Source: Acholoe squamosa
Lineage: Eukaryota; Annelida; Polychaeta; Phyllodocida; Polynoidae
Direction: 5' to 3'
Assembly (NCBI GenBank): GCA_949317995.1
Contig: OX439050.1
Coordinates: 53,011,777-53,075,776 of the forward strand
Length of the DNA stretch: 64,000 bases
The notes under the pieces: generated by a model
What the model saw: the letters and a program-made list of their open reading frames with translations, nothing else
The model's database searches: none
Told to the model about the DNA's origin: nothing
Translations under genes and position numbers: made by a program
Shown: positions 1-12,241 of the stretch, in pieces
Position numbering within the stretch: position 1 is the stretch's first letter
Layout: every line of letters starts with the position of its first letter

Positions 1-2772
1 AAAAACAGGTAAGGTCGCAAGTGCTGCCGAAAATGGCCTCCTAAAGAGGAGGGGGGGTTGTTATAGAATCTTTTGAAATAACCAGCTGAACATGCTGTAG
101 TCTGCTTCGTTAAGGTAACCAACAGTCTTGGGAACCTCTCATTTCTTGTTCTCAAGCTTCTTATCTGTAATTAGGATGATGACCGCCAATTTGGTGGATT
201 GCATTCCCACAAAAAGATTACCTGATTTGATTTTGATGGTAAGAAATTAGAAGGGCCATTACCATGACAAAAACCCAACGCTGGGTCATGGCTGTTGTAA
301 AACAAGTGCCCCTTTTTTGCACCATCATAATGAGGAAGGCTGTAAAGGAATTGTGATTTTTTGAGTTTGAAAAGAAGTTTATTTTACGTCTCAGAAAGGA
401 AATAAGTGGAAAATTGACATACAAATATTAAATCAAGTTCAATTGTAACAAATCTAGTTTCCAAGCAAGCTCAATATAATGCACTAATACAGTGTATCAG
501 GTTTTTGTAACTATACAGTTTGAATTACAAGCTTATGATTCCAAATTAAATAATGAGTAAAGATGATTTACATACAATATGAAGATGAATTAAGACTAGA
601 CAGGACAATACCAAACATAACATGGCAGGACACACATGGACAAAAAGGAAAAATGCCAAAATAGAGTTAACAAATTAAAGAAGTAAACACAGATCTGAGC
701 TCTAGAAATTATTTACACTAAATCAAACTTTTAGTCTGCATATTGGTGTTAATTTACAACTACCAAAAATGGGTGACAACAGTTACCTAACTGACAGTGA
801 ATCACAACAAAGTAATCCTAAATTGTTTGTATGAAAAATCGCATCTCTAAACTTCACAGTATGTATAGGGAACAGAGCCATTCCTGTATGGAGGTGACCA
901 TCTTGGAATTAGTTATGTAACTGGCCCCTGACGGCCATCTTGGATCTGGCAGAGGATTGTGAGTAATCTCTTATCTTCCCCTCCACCCACAGAAAACAAT
1001 GGGAATTGATAAGACTGATAAGCTGCCCCTGCCTCTATCTTAATCACTAAGTACCTGTCCATTGTTTTAGGTGTGAATGGAGGGGATTAGCTTGATAGGG
1101 AGACAATGGCTTTACTCACCCTGGATTATATGTGCCCTCTAAGAAAACTTTTAAAGTTTAATTTCTCTTGTATTTGAAGTAATAAGTCTATATAAAGCTA
1201 ATATCATTTAAGTTTAAAGTATTTGCTATCCAAAGGTATAGATTTTTAGAATATACCTTCATATAGACTGTTAGGGAGGGCCAACCAAAGTAAACTGTAC
1301 AAAGAGGCCAACTGCTGGTCTAGCCCCCGACTACATGAGCCACCTAGGAAATTTGTTTGGTACTAGCAATGGCTCTGTCCCATATATATATATAAGGTGG
1401 GTTAAAATAGGAATTTATTTTTACAAATATATAAATATATCCACATCTCATTGATATAGTCAGGCCACGACTACAAACGTGTCAACCTTCATCATATAAA
1501 TTTAAATTTCTATTAGAACCTCAGAACATAGTGTATTAACGCAACAGCCCTACCAAAACTTTGTTTATCGTCCTACCGAGACATAAGCCCCAGTACTACT
1601 CCATTGTTATATGTAACACAGACTTTGGCTAATTTGCTGCCACATGGTGCCTCTTATCCGATCAGCTCCAATGTGACAACTCCAGATCTAACAACCAGAA
1701 AACATTCCTTAACTCGAGGTGCCTCTCAACCGGTCAGCTCCATCCAGTTAGGAATATAAACACTCAGAATTAGTAACTATGGAAGCATATACATGTCTCA
1801 CATAGGTAGTTAGATCCTAACATAATCACTTGATAACAGAGGGCTACTCAGTTTCATCTACTTCATCCATATCAGTCACAGTGTATTGGTGGTATTAAAT
1901 TGGTGTTTTAAGGACGTTGCATTTCTGAGTGGAATAAAATCATAATTGAGCGAAGAACCGTTTTCACTGTAGCCAATTCCTGAATCATTCCCATTCAACT
2001 AAAACAGGTTTGAAGTAGATTGTAAAGAGAGAGAGAGAAATGTAAATGAATCTGAGGTTTTTGCTTGTAACGGTATACATAAATGTTACATATACTAGCT
2101 CAAAAATGTTCCCAGTCTTAAATAGGCTATGAGGTTCATCCATACACTATTTCACAGGGCTAAATAGATGTCAGGATGAAAATACATCATTATAAGTCAA
2201 TTGTGCTTATAAAGTTCAAATGTGGCATGTTTCAAATCTCTATTTTTACTGTGCTATAATATATATCATAGAAAACCTTTCTCTATATTTCCTTTTCCAC
2301 ACACCCCATAATTCATATACAGTGGGGTATCCCATGCTACAGCTAGGCACATTACTGTCACACATCCATGAGCTGCTACCTTCCTGTCTCCATCAAACAC
2401 CAATTTCTCCCCATATCACCATTCCATTTCTCTAGCCTTCTCCATCCCCCAACCTCCCTCCCCTCTCCTCTCTCCCCCTTCACATCTGAATCTCTCTCCA
2501 GCCCTGTACATAGAGAGACCATAAACAAGGCACACCTCCCAACAATCAATTCTGTGGCGGCGTTAGGATGGCATCTTAGATGAGGTGCAAGCCAAATGGC
2601 TGCCACCGAGGCAATTCTAAGATCATCAAATATCTCTAATGTCCTCCAGCAGCCAAGGGAGGCTGCATACAGGGACATAAAGTGTGTCCTCACCACCTGC
2701 CAGTGCTGGAGGTGTGTGGGTAGATAAGGGCTTTCTCCAGGGCATGTATTCCCATCACTGCAGTGTACTGTG
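1..2772. other. Non-coding stretch, no gene recognised
   Basis: AT-rich sequence with only short open frames. CAG followed by GTAAGG at positions 6-14 matches a splice donor, so an exon could end at the very left edge, but this is weak on its own. There is a short (AT)n at about 1382-1395 and a small GA run near 2027. A minus-strand frame at 2376-2852 is open for 158 codons but runs into the mobile element that begins at 2773 and resembles no known protein, so I do not call it. Confidence 0.5.
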
Positions 2773-3007
2773 TTAACCCCTTTAAGCATCATTTCGTGCT
2801 TATTGTCATCATGATGCACCAATGCAATGCAAGCTTGCCTAGTCACCAGCACTGCATCGGTGCATCACACCAACCCATTGCTGGGTATCAACCCTGTAGG
2901 TTTGGCATGATGCACCAATGCAGCATGTACGCAAAGACCTAACAGGGCTGCATTCAGCATCATGGCAACCGATAAAATATACACGATGCGGTCCTTTGAG
3001 GGTTTTT
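2773..3007. mobile_element. TTAA-type palindromic MITE, copy 1
   Basis: It begins TTAACCCC and contains the family's signature arms: ATGATGCACCAATGCA, an inverted CAGCACTGCATCGGTGCAT, and a second pair around GGCATGATGCACCAATGCAG and GGGCTGCATTCAGCATCAT. The right end is decayed (CCTTTGAGGG). The family is defined best by the copies at 57089-57321 and 57737-57954, where both ends carry TTAA next to CCCTTT or AAAGGG. No coding capacity. Confidence 0.6.
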
Positions 3008-6000
3008 AGACACTGTGTTTACAAGTAGGCCCAGTAGGGGAGTATAACGAGGTGCAAGTAGTATAGTGAATTGGCAGTTTTAACCAGGTATATGGCAAAT
3101 TATAGAGGGTTGTATGGGGTTTACCGGTTGTTGTTATTTGAATTTAAACGCTTTTGCTCCCACCACAGAAGCTTGGTGTGTTTTAGTAATGGGTTTCTAG
3201 GAATGCAATAAGCTAACGAATAGGACTCTATCCTATAGGAGTAGGCAATGGAGTGATTCGCTGAATCAATGATTGTAGTTCTTCCCTTTACCCCGCCCCT
3301 TTTTTTCTCCTTTTCTGTTATTCAAATATTAATCTATACTAAATGAACCATGACTATTGCGTGATGGTTCATGCTGTAGAGGGTAGAATAGATGGGTAGT
3401 AAAGTGAATTGATAATTCTAATAATAAGAGATATGTCTAATTTTGTTCTATGTGAATGAACCTATGATTAATTGGGTTTCATTAAACATAGACCGGTGTG
3501 AAAAATGTACTTCTGTGTCGCATGTATATAAGACTGGGCCTTCCCAATTGCCATTAACAAATAATATTATGTGAATCAAAAATGGATATACATGGAATTT
3601 GAGTATAAACTAGCTCCTACCAAATTCAGGTAACCTGAGGAAAGTTTAATTTGTATGTCTCTGATGTGGACACCCTTGGGGCCTTGGTGGCTGGATTAGT
3701 ATGATGGTTCTTTACAGCTGACTTCTGTGCATTCTACTTCATTAAATCTGTTTGGGAATACTAGCATGGTTAGAAGTAGTATTGTGTTAGAGAGGTCCAT
3801 CAATGATTAAGTGATTCAAGACATATTGGCCAGTTATGACAAAGCCTTATGGTGAGTTACTCTGCATGCATGCATGCATCATGTCTATGCTATAGGGTTG
3901 ATACACTTACCACAGACCTGTCTGATACAAGAATGCATTGTTGATGACTTAAAATCACCTACATTGTATAATGACGAAGACATAAAGAACCATAAATCCT
4001 ACCACCTTGTTTCTAAATGGTGAGGAGGTTGTTAGAAGACTGTTTTATGACCAATGGATTTCTAGACCACCTGTAGTACAGGTAAATTGACACCTTCTAC
4101 ACCCTAGACACTTAGACATTGTCAGAAGGATGATGACACATGTATTATATTTCTCCACAGTAGCTGTAGATCCTACACAGTATACTGATACCTACATAGA
4201 GACTTGCAGATATCGGGCACTCTTGGACTTCCGGTGGAAAGGAACATTAAATCTTCTCACACTTGTAAATATGGTGTGATTTTATTTATCTATTTATCAC
4301 ATTCCATATGTTATATCGCACTACCAAGTAGCGGAGCTGAACAGTGCTGCGTAAGTGCATTATAGGGAATGTGGTATTGGTGATTCACTCACCGGGTGCA
4401 TTCATGCCGGGTGCATTCATGCCGGGTGCATTCATGCCGGGTGCATTCATGCCGGGTGCATCATGGAGACACTGTAGGACTGATACACTAACGAAGCATA
4501 ACCCACTAATACTGCACAATAGCAAATCATTGAGGGAACAATATTATAATGAAAAGAAATCAAAGAGTACCTATCTGATCTCTGATATATGCTTTTAAGT
4601 AGTATATTCTGCCCTGTTTATTTTCATGATTTACTTTATTTCACTGTTAAATGTGACTATATATACTCTATAGACGTGACCAGACATGCTGCTACCTCAT
4701 TTAGATCCCATTAACACGCATACTTATATGCACCACGCCCACAATTAACCGTAAACCTTTCATGTGCTGCATAATACTTAAATCAGAAGGCCCATTTGTC
4801 ATTATGATGCATGGGAAGCATATGCAGACACTGCAGAATTACTGTCTGCGTATCTCCCTATGTATAAGCAGAGCCACTGATATCTCGGATGTCTTTGTGA
4901 TATAATTATAATTAATGAAGCCCTGGTTGAAATAATAGTCATGGGCGACCTATGTGAGTATAATCATTTTGAAACACAGTTACATACTGCATTATTTAAC
5001 TAGTATTTTGTTTGTATTCTTCTGTCTCATTCTCTAGACAGTATTGTATGTTTTCTGATTGGTCACTATGAATATCGTATGTATTATTATGTGATTTATT
5101 TGACCAATAAAATATTTCAAACTCAAAAAAAACTCAACTCATGAATGCAACCATGATGAGGGACCGACCAAGGCAGCGCTCGCACAGTTTGCAGCATCAT
5201 GTCAACATCTTAAGGGTCATAACTATCCTCAACCAATATAGGGATAGGGAGTAGACTTGCTAGCACTACACAGATGCATCCTGAGGATCCTTGGATCATC
5301 ACCTTGAAGGACCAAGGACCGTGCATTACCTTTAAGGATATTTGAAGGATAGCCAATACATCTCCTGTGAGATGGTTTATGAAAACAGCACCTTGGTCAG
5401 ACCGGGAAGAAACTCTCACCATTCCTTCTTTAAACCTAAAGTGTCACTTTTATAAATACCGTTATGATAACTTCTGAACTTTGAGCCCAAGTTCTGTGAC
5501 ACTGGCTGACAATCAATACAAAATAAGAGCCTTTATGTTAGTGATATACCATTACATCTAATCGATGCTGCTACCTTCTCCCACGGCCGCCAACTGCCTG
5601 TCGATTAGTCCTCGGTCGATTTCCGTTTACACACGCCTGCCATCAGACGCTGGCACTAGGGGTCATGTCGGATGTGGTGGGACCGAGTAAGATCTGTCTG
5701 TGACTTCCTGCCAATACTAAAGCCTTATGTATATTGGGTGAGGGTACGCCCTGAATTATCAGACTCCTCGAGGGACCAGTCTAAGGTGTCATAATGAATG
5801 CATTTAGCTTAAGATTTTTTTATTCTGTAAGCATTGCTTGCTCGATTGAATCAAAATTGAAGTATGATGTCTCCAATCTTGACTAAAAATGTTCCTTTGT
5901 GAGGTCATAAAATGCTAAGTACATGGGACTTGGTATAACTATTATGCATAGCTCCATTAATCGTCTGTATGAAAATGAGGGAAGAAGTGTATTCTGTTCT

Positions 6001-6215
6001 GAGGAGGTCCGGTGGGGATTTCTCTCAAAATCTGATGAATTTCAGCAGAATCACCCAACTGCATTGTGCTACTTTATTGAGCGCTATACCTCTTGTTGTT
6101 TTGTGTAATTGGTTGACCTAAAAGGTGTACACGTGATTATAATCATTGATTCATTGGCAAGAAAACCTGAGCTTGAAATTTGAAAAAGAAACTTGATATT
6201 TGACAAGATGCACCA
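3008..6215. other. Non-coding stretch with one short tandem repeat
   Basis: No gene recognised. The block holds a 15-bp tandem repeat at 4394-4466, a GCATGCATGCATGCAT run near 3865, and a somewhat GC-richer patch at about 5570-5720. The 84-codon frame at 4344-4598 owes its AFMPG repeats to the 15-bp array and is not called. Confidence 0.5.
4394..4466. repeat. 15-bp minisatellite, about 5 copies
   Basis: The unit GGGTGCATTCATGCC is repeated almost perfectly four times, plus a partial fifth ending GGGTGCATCATGG. Because 15 is divisible by three, a frame through it stays open and yields a spurious pentapeptide repeat. Confidence 0.9.
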
Positions 6216-6519
6216 CACTGAAAACTTGAAAGATCCAAAACTAGTCAGTGGTGACCACTTTAGGTCCTCAAGTTGACGATACCTAAAACTACAACTTTAA
6301 GTAGTCAAAATGACGACCTTATGTCATCATCCTGACGACCTGAGTTGTCAGGATGACAATACTGACACTACAGAGTCATCATATTGACAACTCAGGTCGT
6401 CAGGATGACAACCGAAAGTCGTCATTTTGACTACCTAAAGTTGTAGTTTTAGGTATCGTCAACTTGAGGACCAAAAGTGGTCACCGCTGACTAGTTTTGG
6501 ATCTTCCATGTTTTCAGTG
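6216..6519. mobile_element. 304-bp fold-back MITE (CACTGAAAAC ends)
   Basis: Almost the whole element is one inverted repeat. The left arm starts CACTGAAAACTTGAAAGATC; the reverse complement of the right end starts CACTGAAAACATGGAAGATC. The arms stay alignable for about 140 bp each, through TCCTCAAGTTGACGATACC and motifs of the form TGACGACCT. The flanks show CA at both sides rather than a clear TA duplication. A partial relative lies at 45083-45235. No coding potential; superfamily not assignable from ends alone. Confidence 0.8.
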
Positions 6520-8461
6520 CAGCAACTACCATCCAAACTGCATATAAAGCTGCGTGTTCCAAATCACTACAGATAATATGAAGAGTATTTCGCAATGCCA
6601 TCTTACAACGAGCAGTCGTAGTTGTTGTGAGTGAACTGTTTGTAGGAACTTGTGGAACAGCCTCCAGGACAGGAGAAGCTGGTTGTAGAGTAGGTGCGGA
6701 AATGACCATGTGGCACAGAGTGGACAGGCAGGTGTGGAGGAGGTAGTTTAGTGAGGGCAGGGCAAGGACTGAATCTGTCAGTAGTCTGCCGTACAGTTGT
6801 TGTACTAATTGTGCAGAGTTGAGCCACTCACTGATACTCATTCAGTATGTCGTTCGGAGGAATCAGAGATGATACTAGCTAGGCCTTTTAAAATAGTTTC
6901 TTTTTTCGGATTCCTATGATCGTGGTATAAAGCCCAAAGTCCTTGACATTTATATATGCTATGGTTAGGTAAAGGTGTCAATTCTTTGATTATCATACCT
7001 GATCCTTCCTGTACTTTTACTGTCTCTATTGTGTACATAATTAACTCTGTCCCTGTTATCTGGGATGAACGCCTGTTTCCCTGCCTTTCTCCCTCACTCT
7101 GGGCATCGGACCTTACTTCTATCTCAGCACACGCAAGCTTGTATCTGTTTTAGTTTGAGTCTCTTTCTTTGACTGTTTGTTTCACTGAATCGACCCGTCT
7201 GCCTCCCTGCGTCTCTGTCTGTCTTCTTGTCTGTCTCTTTCTCTCCCTCTCTCTCCTTGGTTGCCAGTTTACAGTCCCTAGCTTCCATGATTTAATTTCT
7301 TAGACTGTGGCCAATTTGGGTCCCCTTTCTTTGCAATATAATTTCGCATTCAGAACCTTCTTATACTTGACTTTGCACTTATCAATTACATTACAAGGGC
7401 TATCATCTTTGCATTATCTCGCCATATTCCATTCTTACATGTGACATTGTCTACAATTATTCCCCCTTCAATCCATCTCCCACGCCCACTTCTCCCATGA
7501 ATTATCATTCCCCGGGTCTGCATATATACATTCTTCCAGAATGCCTCTCTTTTCCTATTCTCTCATATTCCTGCCTACTGTGTCTACACAACAGGAGTGC
7601 CTATTGCCCACTGTTGGCTCCTTTCTGACCTTGCCTTTTCACACAGTTTGATAGATGTATCCTAGGGCAGTGGGTAAGCCCAGACACGTCCGCCTTCCTC
7701 CACACTGCCTATAGTTCTGCTTCTACCCCTCCCCCTATCCCCCACACACCTCTGCTGTCTTATAACCAGCCTCATCTATGGATAAAGAACAGGGCCTCAC
7801 ATTTAATACATTCTACAGAGAGATCCCACGCCCTTCAAGTCGCCATTCAAAAGGGGATTGTGCTATAAGCCTGAAAACATCAGTAACCCCCTCCTCCTCC
7901 GTTCACGCTATGTATGTCAGAATATCTTTTGTCAAGACTTTTATTTTTTAATACACAGGGAAGCAAAGCAATGCTTCATCGACGGTGATTCCACTTCAAT
8001 AGTTATCACCTACAAGGCATATGCATAACCCTTATTTATTTTCTCGATTTAAGTGCATTGTTTCATGAAATCCCTGTCATTTATCTTATTCATAAAATCA
8101 CAAGAGTACAATACTAACTCTGCTAAGGCTGGCAATTGGATGAAAAAGAAAAGACATAGTATGATTTGTTCGATGAAAGCTGATAATCAAAGTTGACTAA
8201 CTGAAAAGTGAAAAACAGATAGCGAAGACTGCAAATTTATGTTGACATCCCACATTCTTGAAGTATGTGAAAATTAGCTTCCTGTGAAAATAAATACTAC
8301 ATTTGCTATGTCACTGTGCGGCGGAGTGATACATCATAGGGACACGAGAACGCTGCCATCATATATTCATGTGCACAGTGAGAAGGCGTCATCCGCCCAG
8401 TATCCGGCCTATAGCAGGCCTACACAAAGCCTGACATTGGGCTGACTTTAAGCCTTATTTA
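6520..8461. other. Non-coding stretch, partly pyrimidine-biased
   Basis: No gene recognised. The plus strand is C/T-rich at about 7070-7260 and 7440-7760. The remainder is unremarkable AT-rich DNA. Open frames at 6491-7153 overlap each other on both strands and resemble nothing known. Confidence 0.5.
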
Positions 8462-8687
8462 CACTGTAAAAAGATTATATCAAAATAACGGCGGAATCCT
8501 TGTCTAAAAATTGTCAGAGATCCATCATTATTTTCACAGAGATTCCTTGTACATTGTTGTACCACTGTACTGCCACCTGGAGCTTCTTGTGAAAACTACA
8601 GTGGTTCTCTGCCAGACAATTATGGTGGAGATCACCGTTCAGTTTCACAAGGATCCCTGGTAGATTCAACAGTTATTCTTTACAGTG
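8462..8687 (+). mobile_element. CACTGTAAAA MITE, copy 1 (TA duplication)
   Basis: A 226-bp element with termini CACTGTAAAA and TTTACAGTG, flanked on each side by TA (8460-8461 and 8688-8689). The interior shares with the other copies the segments AGATTCCTTGTAC, CTGCCACCTGG and GGATCCCTGGTAGATTCAAC. TA duplications and short inverted ends fit a Tc1/mariner-like non-autonomous element. This is an inference, since no autonomous partner is in the window. Confidence 0.8.
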
Positions 8688-8987
8688 TAGGTTGTGTTTA
8701 TCAAAGGGCATTAAGAACCTCAACACATGCCAATATCCTGCCTGCTTACCCTACTGCCTGTTGAAGGTTCTGTCACTAGTATACTATTATGTGTGATAAG
8801 AGGGGCTGTATCTTTTTTAGGTGTTTTATATGAGCACCAACAATGGATCTTAGCTTGTAAAGGCTGCGTATAGTGATTTAATGCAGTGTACCCATTTGTA
8901 ATCTTGATGTATGAATGTAGGCCTTGTAATCTACTCACTATAGGGATATATTCATACATTCTGCCAACCCTTATTGATACAGTCACA

Positions 8988-9048
8988 AAGAGTCGGCATG
9001 ATGCATAAATGCAGACCAGACTTGCCAGTGCTGTATTCATTCATCATA
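8988..9048. mobile_element. Fragment of the TTAA-type palindromic MITE
   Basis: Contains GTCGGCATGATGCATAAATG and a partially inverted GCCAGTGCTGTATTCATTCATCAT, matching the family's internal arms. Neither TTAA end is recognisable. Confidence 0.45.
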
Positions 9049-9500
9049 TGGACGAAATTGATTATCATAATGAAGTAAAGTATATTTTGACCCTCAAAGA
9101 GTTAAAGGGTGAAAACTGTAAGAGATGCTGTCAATGGATTTCAAGAAGAGGATTAAGACTTTCAGACAGGTTCCACACAATACCCAATGCCATGCACTTC
9201 ACTAATAACAGTGCTCTCACAGGAAGCAAAGTACCCTTTCACTGTATTGTCAGATGATTTTCCACTTTAATTTAGAAGGCTTACATTCTTTTGCCTCATC
9301 CTGTCTATGTTACCTTACTCATATTACTTTGTATAGCCTTGTTAGAAGAATTTGCACGATAATTCTTTTAACAGTGAGATGTACTACTTATTTTCAAACT
9401 TCTTTTAATAAGTTGCAGTATCATTTGTTTTTTTAATTGATTTTCTCATATATTGATCATGTGACCTTATTGAAATACCGGTAGCATAGAACTGATTACA

Positions 9501-9592
9501 AGAGAGAGAGAGAGGGAGAGACAGCGAGAGTGAGCGAGACAGAGAGACAGAGAAAGGCAGAGAGAGAGAGAAGGAAGGAGAGAGAGAGATGT
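9501..9592. repeat. Imperfect (GA)n purine tract
   Basis: Interrupted GAGAGA sequence with GGGAGAGACAGCG variants, directly abutting the tRNA-like element that starts at about 9603. It could be a degenerate tail of that element. Confidence 0.8.
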
Positions 9593-9602
9593 GTGTTTCA
9601 CA

Positions 9603-9828
9603 TGTAGAGGTCAGCGGAAAACGTCTTTGGAGAAACCGGGACTCGAACCCAGGACCCTCCAACTTCACAGCGGAAGCTCTACCCCTGAGCTACTTCCCCT
9701 GGCCTGACGTTCTCTACCTTCCACCTACACCTGGATCAGTATGACACACACTAGGGGAGCAGTGACGACCAGGTAACCGGCTCCTGAGAGTTGGTCTACC
9801 AGGTAGAGGGATTTCCGGTCCCCTAGAC
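9603..9828 (-). mobile_element. Short element with internal tRNA-like promoter, variant 1
   Basis: On the minus strand a roughly 125-bp head (CTGGTAGACC, CACTGCTCCCCTAGTGTGTG, ATCCAGGTGTAG) is followed by a tRNA-like body at about 9630-9699. The body has an A box (TAGCTCAGGGGTAGAGC) and a B box (GGGTTCGAGTCCCGG), followed by a tail ending in GACCTCTACA. Head and tail match the copies at 42220 and 42667, but the tRNA-like body is a different one. The outer ends (TGTAGAGGTC on the left, GTCCCCTAG on the right) are an imperfect inverted repeat. The body is degenerate and embedded in a repeat, so it is not called as a functional tRNA gene. Confidence 0.7.
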
Positions 9829-11279
9829 ACATAAGAGGATCCACCTGGGTCCTTATGTGGATGGAGTGGGTCCCTATGTTGACAACAAAAGGACCCAGGG
9901 CCCTTATGCTGCCAAGACGGGTCCTTATGTTGACAGAGTTGGTCCTTATGTCGACTGATCATTATATGGTCAATTGCACTGAGTTGGGGTCACACAGGGC
10001 TCAATAAGCAGTAAAAATTAAACTGCTTGGATTGTTTTGAAATTGTGTGTCCAAAATACTGGTGCACTGAGGCACCTACCCTGAAAATTGGGAACACTAA
10101 TATAAAAAATTGCCAATTTAAGAGTCAATTCCATTATTTAGCCTTAGTTTTTGGGGAGTTAATCTTTCCACCATCAAATGAACACATTCATATGATATCA
10201 TTTTTGCATGATGCTGGGCATTGTCCTTTTATAATAGTAATCTGTCATAACAACAAAATTTCTTAATTCATGATATTGCAGGCATAATACATATTGTGGC
10301 ATGTATGGTTCCATGTGGCACATACGGTTCCTGACATGGGAAAACTGCCATAGATTTCCATTGAGTTGTATAATGGGACTAATATTTACATGTAGATAGG
10401 TGCATAAGTGGTTAATCTTTATGACAATGCATCTCTAGGAAATCCCATAACTATACACTGGAGGAATCACTTTATGTGGCAAGTAAAATTCTTTACCTAA
10501 TGACCGATAGTTGACACCTAAGGCTTTCTAATTATATTTTTTGCATTTTGATCAATTTTAATCTCCCCACTATCATGTATTAAAGAATTTAACTACACCA
10601 GAAGGTTTTTAGCAATAATTCCAGGCAGATAAGGGGAATAGTTCTTGAATTGATTATATATATTGCTAAATATAGGGGGCTAGTGGAAATATAAAGAATT
10701 TATACATTTCCATGCATTTTCTCTTTACTTTGCTCCATACCAGTGAGAGCACTATGAAAAAAAGTTTGAAATATCCCATAAAAAGCTTATATTTTGTAGT
10801 CTGCTGCTTTAAATATTAATGATACATGGGCAAAACCATAGTTTCCAAGCAGGATCCTGACCTTACCCACCTAGTGGAAATGAAAAATATACAAAACGTT
10901 CAATCTCTAGTCACATTTACCCCCTTCCCATGGTGAAAAATGGGTTTGTCCCCATCTCAGTGCAATTGACCATATGATCAGATGGATATTCACAGTTTTG
11001 TATAAATAGCTCATGCATATACCTTTACCTACGATCCTACTGGGAGAGGGGTATTGCTTTCAAGGTCATCATGCACGAAGAGCTCAATCTTGAGATAAAC
11101 CAATATTTACATACTTTTAACTTATTATGGCTAAGTAAAAAAAAAAAATATTTTGAGAAAATTTGTTTCTTTTCATAAATATTTCCAATTTCTTGTTCTG
11201 TGGTGTGACAGATGCAGGTCTTGTCTTACCTCTCAGTGAGTGTTTTCACTACCTCCCTCAATGGGGCACCCAAGTCACC
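9829..11279. other. Non-coding AT-rich stretch with GTCCTTATG motifs
   Basis: From 9835 to 9960 the motif GTCCTTATG(T/C) or its variants recurs about five times, in loose similarity to the array at 13768-14217. The rest is AT-rich with a short poly(A) at about 11142. No gene recognised. The 79-codon plus frame at 10027-10266 has no recognisable features. Confidence 0.5.
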
Positions 11280-11319
11280 CTGATAAGGGTACTGATGACG
11301 TCATCAGTACTCTTATCAG
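11280..11319. other. 40-bp near-perfect palindrome centred on TGACGTCA
   Basis: CTGATAAG, one variable base, GTACTGATGACG and its mirror image form a 40-bp inverted repeat with a single mismatched pair. The centre is a full CRE octamer (TGACGTCA) and GATAAG/CTTATC motifs lie at both ends. It may be a paired CRE/GATA-type regulatory site or the core of a decayed fold-back element. Confidence 0.6.
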
Positions 11320-11457
11320 TGAAGGCAACCATGCACTAAGGATTTAATAAAAAGGACATAATCATTCTTTGCCCTCATCTTCCATAGGAGTATTTCAGGT
11401 ACGTGTATGGCTAGAGAAGGCTGTCCGAACATTATTGTTAGTTTCACTTGCTTTGAA

Positions 11458-11824
11458 TTTAAACCTCACCTATGTGCCTCAAGGACACGTCGAGGGTGAG
11501 AGGTCCCGTGGCGTGAAACCCGGACCCGTACACTAGAGGGAGCTAAGGTAGAAATCACGCCCCTATACATTTACCGAGGCAATGGTTCTTTAACATCCGT
11601 CACTACATAGGCATAGTGAGAGATGGACAGGCCTGTTTCAAGTCATTTGTCTGCCATGACCGCCGAGAGACTTTCCAGCACAGCCTAGCCAGAGCAGGGA
11701 GGAACTCAAACGACACCTTACGGCGACGTTTGGAACCACCACTATGCCCCGGCCGGGCCGGGAACCGAACCCACGACCTTACGGCCTGTGAGCGGACGCG
11801 CTACCGACTGCGCCACGCCTCCCG
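11458..11824 (-). mobile_element. tRNA-headed SINE, copy 1 of a tandem pair
   Basis: On the minus strand it starts GGGAGGCGTGGCGCAGTCGG, with an A-box region (TGGCGCAGTCGGTAGCGCG) and a B-box region (GTGGGTTCGGTTCCC) within the first 75 bp. About 290 bp of unrelated body follows. This is the classical layout of a pol III-driven tRNA-derived SINE. The plus-strand frame across it (76 codons, starting MRDGQACF) is the reverse of the SINE and not a gene. A near-identical copy follows about 50 bp away. Confidence 0.85.
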
Positions 11825-11876
11825 ACTGTTAGTTTCAGACTGTTAGGTATAGTTTCATTGCTTCTTGCTTTGAATT

Positions 11877-12241
11877 TTAACCTCACCTATGTGCCCTTTG
11901 GACACGTCAAGGGTGAGAGGTCCCGTGGCGTGAAACCCGGACCCGTACACTAGAGGGAGCTAAGGTAGAAATCACGCCCCTACACATTTACCGAGGCAAT
12001 GGTTCTTTAACATCCGTCACTACATAGGCATAGTGAGAGATGGACAGGCCTGTTTCAAGTCATTTGTCTGCCATGACCGCCGAGAGACTTTCCAGCACAG
12101 CCTAGCCAGAGCAGGGAGGAACTCAAACGACACCTTACGGCGACGTTTGGAACCACCACTATGCCCCGGCCGGGCCGGGAACCGAACCCACGACCTTACG
12201 GCCTGTGAGCGGACGCGCTACCGACTGCGCCACGCCTCCCG
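11877..12241 (-). mobile_element. tRNA-headed SINE, copy 2 of a tandem pair
   Basis: Near-identical to the copy at 11458-11824, with only a few differences, and in the same orientation. The short sequence TAGTTTCAGACTGTTAGGTA recurs in the spacer and twice after this copy. That suggests a local duplication of SINE plus flank rather than two independent insertions. Confidence 0.85.

Noticed and set aside
1-14. Splice donor at the left edge (CAG followed by GTAAGG)
   Set aside because: Only eight bases of possible exon lie in the window, so it cannot be called as an exon.
2376-2852. 158-codon minus-strand frame
   Set aside because: Runs through part of a MITE, has low-complexity Gly/Glu/Arg at one end and resembles no known protein.
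9630-9699. Possible tRNA gene on the minus strand
   Set aside because: A and B boxes are present, but the anticodon stem pairs poorly and the sequence sits inside a repeat with family head and tail.
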